The translations under genes were made by a program, and so were the position numbers. DNA of 64,000 nucleotides, from contig CP136061.1 of NCBI GenBank assembly GCA_032622095.1, forward strand, positions 235,491,815-235,555,814, read 5' to 3'. The notes below the pieces were generated by a model. It was not told where the DNA came from, searched no databases, and saw only the letters and a program-made list of their open reading frames with translations. The DNA is from Siphonodentalium dalli (lineage: Eukaryota; Mollusca; Scaphopoda; Gadilida; Siphonodentaliidae). Shown here one piece after another: positions 58,269 to 64,000 of the stretch; position 1 is the first letter of the stretch; each line of letters opens with the position of its first letter.

Positions 58269-58696
58269 GTGCATGCTGCCATGCATGCGACAGGGCGAGG
58301 GCGTACGTACATGTATGCGCAGAATCGTTTCCGATTACAATGACTCGCACCAGACTCAATTGCAAACGGAAACTATTCTTCGCACGTATGCCTCGCATAG
58401 ACTAGTGGCAGAGTTACTGTGTAAACAAAACAACTATGAACTGACGTGCCATTCTCATATTAAACCAAATGTTGATCATACCATGTCATAAAATTGTAGT
58501 TTAATGAACCTCCATCGTAACTTCGTAAGCTTCGCGTTATCTCACAGACGTTATAAAATCGTCTTGACATTTGCCCTCATTTTGCTCATACCTCCCACCG
58601 ACATGTACTGCAAATCTTCTAAAGTGTCGGCAAAAGATTTGATTCGAGATTCGATTCGATGTTGAAATTGCCGATTCGTCGGTCCCTAGTCCGAAA

Positions 58697-59247
58697 TAAA
58701 GAATATAATAATAATAAAAACACTAATTTTGTTGCGCAAATTGTAAGCTCTGTTTAGATAGAGTCTCTCTATACTCACTTCTGATATCGTCTTGCGACTC
58801 AATTGCCAGAACGTAATGTGAAAGAGTTCCAATTTTATTGAAAATTATAATATCAACATGCTAATGTCACGCTACATACAAGAAAACAAAATTATCAGAG
58901 GCGGGCGACTTTTTTCCAGGATTGCACTTATGATAAGCAATTATGCGATTTTGAAAGGCCTTATCAGGGACTATTATTTTTTTAAATGTTTTTTTAATGT
59001 TATGTAGGAAGTATATATAGACAGTGTAACTATAATTATAACTGATAAGTAGTGCCTAATGTTAATATCTATATCTATACATGTATCCGCAGCTGACCAT
59101 TGTCCAGTAATAAATCAAATAATTTGATATTTCTATATCTTCACAATTCGTGTTATTTGTTACCTGTTACATCACATATATACCATGTATTCCTGTTTAT
59201 TTTTATCTATACATGTACTAGTAGGTTGTCCTACACCAATATGTGTC
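58697..59247. other. Continuation of the broken retroelement region, unassigned
   Basis: AT-rich; frames are short and broken. It may be decayed ORF2 sequence, but no RT or endonuclease motif is recognisable. Confidence 0.3.
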
Positions 59248-60569
59248 TTAACTCATAAAAGCGCCAACCATTTGCCGGCGACGTATATATACGTCGCCCA
59301 GAACATCTCGCTTAAAACATGCTCTACTGGGCGAAAAACTCACAATTTCATTATTGGTGTATATGTTTAAAACACTGCAGATTACAAGTCACATCTTGGG
59401 AGAATTTTCATCGGAGGGGGGGGGGGGGGGGGGGGTGAGTGGCGGCTGGTATGTTTATACGCGCATGCGTAGATCCAATTTGTAAACCATGGCGTAGCCG
59501 AACATATCTCCGTTCAAACGACGTATCGGGCAGCTCCTTACGTTGGGGCATTTGGGAGATAGAGCCGCCTGAATATAGGTGGTGAAAAATTGTGTGTTTT
59601 GTGGGCGTGACTAAAGTCTTGCAGAGTTCAAACTCTCTAAGAGGTCAACGTATACAGCGTCCAGATCTGTTAATTGGAGACCGATTTTGATTGCGTAAAA
59701 GGCGATTACTATAAAGTCGGGCATGCCCTAATCCATAGAACACTTGGTTTATCGCCAAACGATCGAGGAACACCGATTTGGACAACGCGCACATTACGCC
59801 AATCAAAATATGTACCTTAAGGGGTTCGCCAAATTACAATGATAAATTACTACAGGAAAAATTGTCTTACATGTTTTAAGATATCGAACGGACATTTGGT
59901 AGTGAGGGGTTTTTCAATGTGCTGAATTCGATTGAATTGTCACCGAGTTACTCTGATTGCCCAAATTTGTGTCATTGACGCCATACATGTAGCTACGTGT
60001 ACCGCACGAACGGGGAACTATAGTACACGCCGCACAGCGAAAGTACGATTGTTATAGGCCTTTAGAACGGACACAATTGATTTTCAAATTGTTTTCAGTT
60101 TTGCCATCTGCTTTTCTAGGAAATCGGTTATTGTAAACGTCATCCCATTTAGAAAATTTGTTAGGTCTCACTAACCACCCCCCCAATTCCGATATTTGCC
60201 ATACCATAATGCTATGTTATTCCACCAGCAAAATTAATGCCTAAAACTGCACAGAATATATTAGTTAGATGGCCACATAAAACAACACATTTGAAATTTC
60301 ATACAATCGGTGTTAATTTGAAGTATTCGTTGCCATGGCAACGTGAAAGTGTGGAGGTGTGATGAACCTGTATTACCGGAATTGGACTTTTAACGAACTT
60401 CTTGAGTAGGGCCTATACTATCAATGTTTACTGTCAATTCAATTCTTTCCAATATTGAATAATCAAAGTAAATACCGTATCTAATTAGTGTAAATGATAG
60501 CTTTTCCCCCAGGAAACCTGGCACTCAGCCACCCGTTTCCCCCAGGAAACCTGGCCCTGAATGAGTTAA
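59248..60569. mobile_element. Possible TTAA element AD
   Basis: TTAACTCATAAAAGCGCCAA on the left and TGGCCCTGAATGAGTTAA on the right share TTAACTCAT and a degenerate GGGCCA. Internal palindrome CGACGTATATATACGTCG at 59279-59297 and a 20-G run at 59416-59435. Only the ends support the call. Confidence 0.35.
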
Positions 60570-60719
60570 AGACCATTAAAACGTATCTTATCTTACTTCA
60601 CAACTTCACTATGTTGAAGACTCTTTTCAAAAGGTTCGAGTCAAATTTGTCCAGCATTTTTTGCCGAATCTGTGACTTCTTTGCCACAATAGGGATATAT
60701 TTAATGTGTGCACATTGTT

Positions 60720-61106
60720 ACATACGGGACAGTTGTTAACTAGTGTCGGCTCCCGTCCGACGGTGTGCCCAGTGGCAGTATAGTGTCATCCCTGGGCATG
60801 ACAGTACGAGAGGTCTGAAGAGTTGAGGTATGAAATTCGCGCAGTATGTATTTTTCAAATTTATCTGAGATTCTTTTGCTTCTGCCAGTTCTGGAATCGT
60901 TATCAGATATTAACTGATTGTGCCATCGAATTGATGGTTCATTAATCATTCATTGGTTGATTTTGTTTATGCCCAACACACGCGTGGTACTGGTAATGCA
61001 TATGGCGACACAAAGTTCGATCAACACCCTGTCGGATTTGAACCCTCGACGCATCGAAGGTGTAGCTCAAAGTTCGTCCCACAAACCAACTGAGCTATCG
61101 GATCCT
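60720..61106 (-). repeat. Candidate tRNA-derived SINE or tRNA pseudogene
   Basis: Minus strand: A box TAGCTCAGTTGG at 61097-61086 and B box GGGTTCAAATCC at 61045-61034, spaced as in a tRNA, in a GATCCGATAGCTCAGTTGGT head. The T stem does not pair well, so it is not a functional tRNA. The body likely runs down to about 60720; length uncertain. Confidence 0.5.
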
Positions 61107-61343
61107 ATTAAGCTTTAACAAAATTATTGAAAATATGCCTCCAACCTAGAAACATTCAAGGCGGCTCTGGAAGAACAAAAATAGCGCCTCCCACCGTCCT
61201 GTAAAAGCCAGCTTTGGTCACTAGGACGTAACAACTACAGATACAGAGTAAAGACTAAAGAAAAGACTAAAGTACAACGAAATATGGAAATAGGAAGATA
61301 CTTTTCGGGGGCAGATTTTGTCGTCATTTTAGAAAGCTCATAC

Positions 61344-61490
61344 CAAATATAAAGTGCCATATGTTTTAAAAGCAGTTTTAAACACATTCATGGCAACATC
61401 CCTCGATCCATTAAAGCAGGACGGAGTCCACGTGTGGCCCAATTCGTAGCACGAATAGTCCAAAGTTTTCAGCGTACTGTACGCCGCCAT
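61344..61490 (-). CDS. TMEM135: TMEM135-like gene, coding exon 1 (start codon, N-terminal Cys-rich segment)
   Basis: Exon 1 of a minus-strand gene. The ATG is at 61490-61488 in CGATGGCGGCG context. The exon encodes 49 residues, beginning MAAYSTLKTLDYSCYELGHT and ending YGTLYL, then splices at donor GTATGAG in phase 0. The C-Y-E-[LI]-G-H-T-W-x-P-S-C block at residues 14-25 is the signature of the TMEM135 N-terminal cysteine-rich region, and the Y-x-x-L-Y-L end matches the human exon junction as I remember it. TMEM135 is a multi-pass protein of peroxisomes and mitochondria linked to organelle dynamics and lipid handling. The exon fits phase 0 exon 2 at 45616 across a 15.7-kb intron. An open frame on the opposite strand (61434-61640) is only its shadow. 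The identification rests on all five exons together. Confidence 0.9.
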
Positions 61491-61660
61491 CGTTGGTCTG
61501 CTCCGGCAGTCATCCAATCAGAATTGCCGAACTATACCTTGTCCGGCTGTAGCACGTGGTTACGATGTAAATATCAACAACAGCACGTGTTTGGTCATGA
61601 CGAGTGCCCGTCAGTTTCAAGTGGTCACCTCCAACATTGATTAAAAAAAACTGAAACAAA
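61491..61660 (-). promoter_or_regulatory. 5' UTR and proximal promoter of the TMEM135-like gene
   Basis: The sequence upstream of the start codon is GC-richer than its surroundings and free of recognised repeats. It holds a CCAAT box (plus-strand 61514-61518) and two CACGTG E-boxes (61553-61558 and 61584-61589). The GCCGCCAT at the start codon also resembles a YY1 site. No TATA box is evident, as expected for a housekeeping promoter. The transcription start cannot be fixed from sequence alone. Confidence 0.45.
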
Positions 61661-61976
61661 TTTAAGTATATTCTGGGTTTTGTATTTAAATTACCGGTAC
61701 CACTGATGTCTGATTTTACGGCGTATACAGACCACAGTAGAAATTGTTTGCCATTCAGGGGTGGTCAAGAGAAGGGGGTGAGCCCCTGCTATACTGAATA
61801 AAATCATGTCGCCACCCATGTAATCAGGGAGCCTGCTGGGTTCTATTTGCACAATCGCGTACGAAAGGTTTGATGCCCCAGAAAACCCCCAAAAATGACT
61901 TATATTTGCACTTTCGAGTACCATACGACGTTACGAACCTATTTTTTTACATTAATAGTGCTCAAGCAATCACTGA
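61661..61976. other. Upstream region of the gene, nothing recognised
   Basis: Lies between the proximal promoter and J4; no conserved element recognised. Confidence 0.35.
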
Positions 61977-62470
61977 TTAAAGGTACTCAATCCGAACAGA
62001 GGGTCCCCATCTCAACAGATTCCAACAACAACAATCCGATCAGAGGGTCTTATATTACTATTTCTTTGGCTTTGGGGGTAAAAAATATTTGATTCGAGTC
62101 GAGGAACCCATCAAACAAAGCTCAGAGTTATTAGATATTGATTTTTGAAATGTGTTAGTTTCTCGAGATGAGTAGCCTACTAATAATTGCCGTCAGTTTC
62201 GTAACCTGCGCGAGATGTGTACACCAAAACACAATTCAAACAGACAAGGATGGATAACTCTAAAATCAAGAGGTAATAATAACGCAATTTTGACTGAGTT
62301 CTGGGCCAGAAAGTATTCCCGATAATGAAAAATAATAGATTTCTAAAATCGATATCTAACAAATCTGAGCTTTGATGGGTGACTTCCTCGACTCGAATCA
62401 AATATTTTTGACCCCCCAAAGCCATTGAAATAGTAATTGAGAGGAGTTTTATCGGATTGAGTACCTTTAA
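61977..62470. mobile_element. TTAA element J, copy 4 (palindromic variant)
   Basis: TTAA-AGGTACTCAATCCGAACA..TATCGGATTGAGTACCT-TTAA. The best-preserved J ends. Inner sequences around 62056-62135 and 62360-62450 are also inverted copies (CTCGAATCAAATATTTTT..). About 0.5 kb upstream of the start codon. Confidence 0.68.
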
Positions 62471-62990
62471 CAATGCACTATTTCTGAAACGAACTTCCCT
62501 GACGTTTTCATTTCAGAAGGTCGTAGAAAGGTAGTTTTGGTATTTATCTTCCTATATTTTGATACCGGGAAAATTTCAAAAGCGAATATTATTTTGTGTA
62601 TTTTGGAGCGCAAACCGCCATGTGGCTTTAAACCACCCATGCAGAATACAGTGCAACGGACAATTTACATTGTGTCTTGGTGCATTCAGAAATCATCCAT
62701 TCGCAAGTATTAATTAGAAAGCATTAAGCTGATTAGAGTTTTCACTCTTAAATCTTAATTACTAAGCGGTAAGCTGATTAGAGGTTTCTTCTTACTGTAA
62801 TTTTAACTATGAATTTTTGTTGATGGCTGTCTCTCACCTATTGGAGTTCGGTGTTTTGACAGTTAGTTGCAATCAGTGTTTCGTGGCCTCTATATTATAG
62901 AAACAACACGCTTTTGTAAATACTAATTTCACATGTATACTTATTTTTGATATTTTATCTCAAATACTGTATGAATATGTACGGTTTTTA
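62471..62990. other. No gene recognised
   Basis: AT-rich; a 15-bp direct repeat AAGCTGATTAGAGTT / AAGCTGATTAGAGGT lies near 62727 and 62770. Confidence 0.35.
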
Positions 62991-63416
62991 TTGAGATTAA
63001 ACAAATTCAATGGTCAAGAAAGTGAGTTGATTGTGACTTTACTACCAAAACTCAAACAAAAGGATTTCATACCACGACAAAAATGTAAAGACATAATACC
63101 ACCACTCTGGACGAACAACAGTTGCAAAAGTATGAACAATGTAATCAAATTTGAGAATAACTGGAAAGTGTTAAAGTTGCCCGATCTAACAGACAGACTG
63201 AATGACATAGCAAATGACCAAATGCAAGATGTAAGAAGTGCCCTCTATGGTGCAGGTAACTACCGACTGACTAACAATAATAGTAGACGATTGAGGAGAC
63301 TTTTGACATTCGTCGTTGACAAGGCATCGACGCAAACATCGTCCGACGGCCGATTGACAATCGCAAAAACAGCATGCGGCCATAGCCAAGAAACCAGGCC
63401 AAAAAAAAGAGGGTAA
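62991..63416 (+). pseudogene. C-terminal fragment of a MULE-like transposase
   Basis: The 141-codon frame contains PPLWTNNSCKSMNNVIKFEN, then WKVLKLPDLTDRL and RSALYGAGNYRL. A W-T-N-N-x-x-[EK]-S-x-N-x-x-[IL]-K block is typical of the region after the catalytic core in Mutator-like transposases and related animal proteins. No catalytic DDE region is visible upstream, so it is a fragment. Long for this window, but family assignment is from memory. Confidence 0.45.
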
Positions 63417-63464
63417 AATCCTCTAAAACGAATTCAAACAAACGTCAGAAAGTGGCTTAGCAGT

Positions 63465-63655
63465 TCAACAATTTCAATTTTTCTTAATTTCAATCATCAA
63501 TTTTTTTCTCAAATTTCAATCATCAATTTTTCTTAAATTTCAACAATTTCAATCATCAATTTCTCTACAATTTCAATCAAATTCAATATCTGCCTGCTTA
63601 ATTTAATTAAATTTTTCTCTATTCCAATCATAAATTTTTCTCAATTTCAACAATT
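63465..63655. repeat. TTTCAATCATCAATTTTTCT-type minisatellite
   Basis: Variants of AATTTCAATCATCAATTTTT repeated about seven times; low complexity. Confidence 0.8.
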
Positions 63656-63677
63656 GACTCAAGTGGCAAAGTAAAGT

Positions 63678-63855
63678 AACCACTATAAACTATACATATG
63701 TATAAACACATACATAAAAATAAAAGTCGCAAAGCCCAACGACACACACTCCCCTTGAATGTGGGTAACTGTGCCGAGTCCAACTGATCGGACTCGAGTG
63801 GTAAAAAAAAGGTGCAAAATAGCACAACCACTATAAACTATACATGTGTAAACAG
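63678..63855. repeat. Direct repeat around ACCACTATAAACTATACAT
   Basis: The word occurs at about 63678 and 63828, each followed by a GTAAACA-like run. Possibly part of a larger local duplication that continues beyond the window. Confidence 0.5.
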
Positions 63856-64000
63856 ATATAAGCTGATGGGAGCTTTATATGAACCAAGCCACAACGCAAA
63901 ATGTCCAACCACCAAGCCGCAGCTTTGTGTCCGTCGCCCTGTGTTCTATAAGCAATTTAATTAGACTTTCGTCCATCAAATATCATTAAAATAAGTTTTA

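Larger units (their letters stand above)
55268..58688. mobile_element. hAT-like element M, copy 2 (outer of a three-level nest)
   Basis: TAGGGACCGACGAAGCTTCG..CCGATTCGTCGGTCCCTA, perfect 8-bp target duplication GTCCGAAA (55260-55267, 58689-58696). Without N and its duplicated target it is 911 bp, close to the 928 bp of M copy 1. Shares TTCGATTCGATT ends and a CAGAATTGTGCAT-type interior with it. Confidence 0.82.

Noticed and set aside
61028-61106. Functional tRNA gene
   Set aside because: A and B boxes are good, but the T stem and acceptor do not pair convincingly; SINE head or pseudogene is more likely.
61130-61185. LINE reverse-transcriptase tail (reads ASNLETFKAALEEQK)
   Set aside because: Only about 15 residues resemble such tails, with no RT motif nearby; too weak to call.
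61434-61640. 68-codon plus-strand frame
   Set aside because: It is the antisense of exon 1 and the promoter; the minus strand has the TMEM135 motif and splice site.
1-64000. A novel gene system (defence island, biosynthetic cluster, virus-derived block)
   Set aside because: No cluster of coding genes exists here; coding evidence is limited to one host gene and transposon fossils.

Overview
This is a stretch of AT-rich animal nuclear DNA, most likely from a mollusc (probably a bivalve) or another marine invertebrate. It has spliced exons with GT..AG introns, very few long open frames, and a dense, deeply nested population of DNA transposons. The mollusc assignment is an inference from the ~164-bp-core tandem elements (resembling bivalve 'pearl'/Helentron-type elements) and from an ORF1-type retroelement fossil.

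The one host gene I can support is on the minus strand: the 5' part of a TMEM135-like gene (peroxisomal/mitochondrial multi-pass membrane protein 135). Five coding exons were found by splice signals, matching phases and protein similarity: exon 1 with the start codon (61344-61490), exon 2 (45489-45616), exon 3 (40961-41053), exon 4 (17908-17941, only 34 nt) and exon 5 (about 14912-14972). Joined, they encode about the first 154 residues without a stop. Introns are 15.7, 4.4, 23.0 and 2.9 kb, and intron 5 runs off the left edge. Nearly everything else in the window is intronic or upstream transposon sequence.

Family labels used below are mine. (1) TTAA-target, piggyBac-like MITEs: A, B, C, F and W (ends TTAACCCTTT.. 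or TTAACCCTTC..), plus E and J (ends TTAA-AGG..TACT) and a doubtful AD. A, B and C have different ends but share one ~70-bp hairpin module (arm GCCAATGCATTCTCTTATAT..). (2) TA-target elements: D (a ~210-bp near-perfect foldback, 12 copies plus fragments) and L (pogo/Tigger-like ends). (3) 8-bp-target, hAT-like elements: I, G, M, N, O, Z and AC. (4) 5-bp-target elements with (G)CAGGG ends: R, AA and AF. (5) Y, with ~150-bp inverted repeats and a 9-13 bp target repeat (Mutator-like). (6) K1/K2, with tandem ~164-bp cores. (7) tRNA-derived SINE candidates, a LINE ORF1 fossil, a MULE-like transposase fragment, and unclassified repeats (P, T, U, V, AE, AG).

Layout. 1-14.9 kb (intron 5): Y/A, D, F and B copies, AC with R inserted into its target duplication, P, Y, the J-C-B chain, element I with a 38-bp array, G, U, and a minisatellite ending at exon 5. 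15-17.9 kb (intron 4): G copies and a perfect hairpin. 17.9-41 kb (intron 3): I with D and E nested, the W-B-F chain, L inside K2, T, SINE, AF, and many B, C, D, G copies. 41-45.5 kb (intron 2): B, C, and M inside K2. 45.6-61.3 kb (intron 1): R, Z with K1 inside, and an ORF1 fossil broken by K1, AA and a three-level hAT-like nest. 61.5-64 kb: promoter region, J, a MULE-like fragment and low-complexity repeats.

I see no new gene system such as a defence island or biosynthetic cluster. The unusual content is the transposon archaeology (several nests with base-exact target duplications), the hairpin module shared by different MITE families, and a minisatellite that multiplies the exon 5 splice donor.
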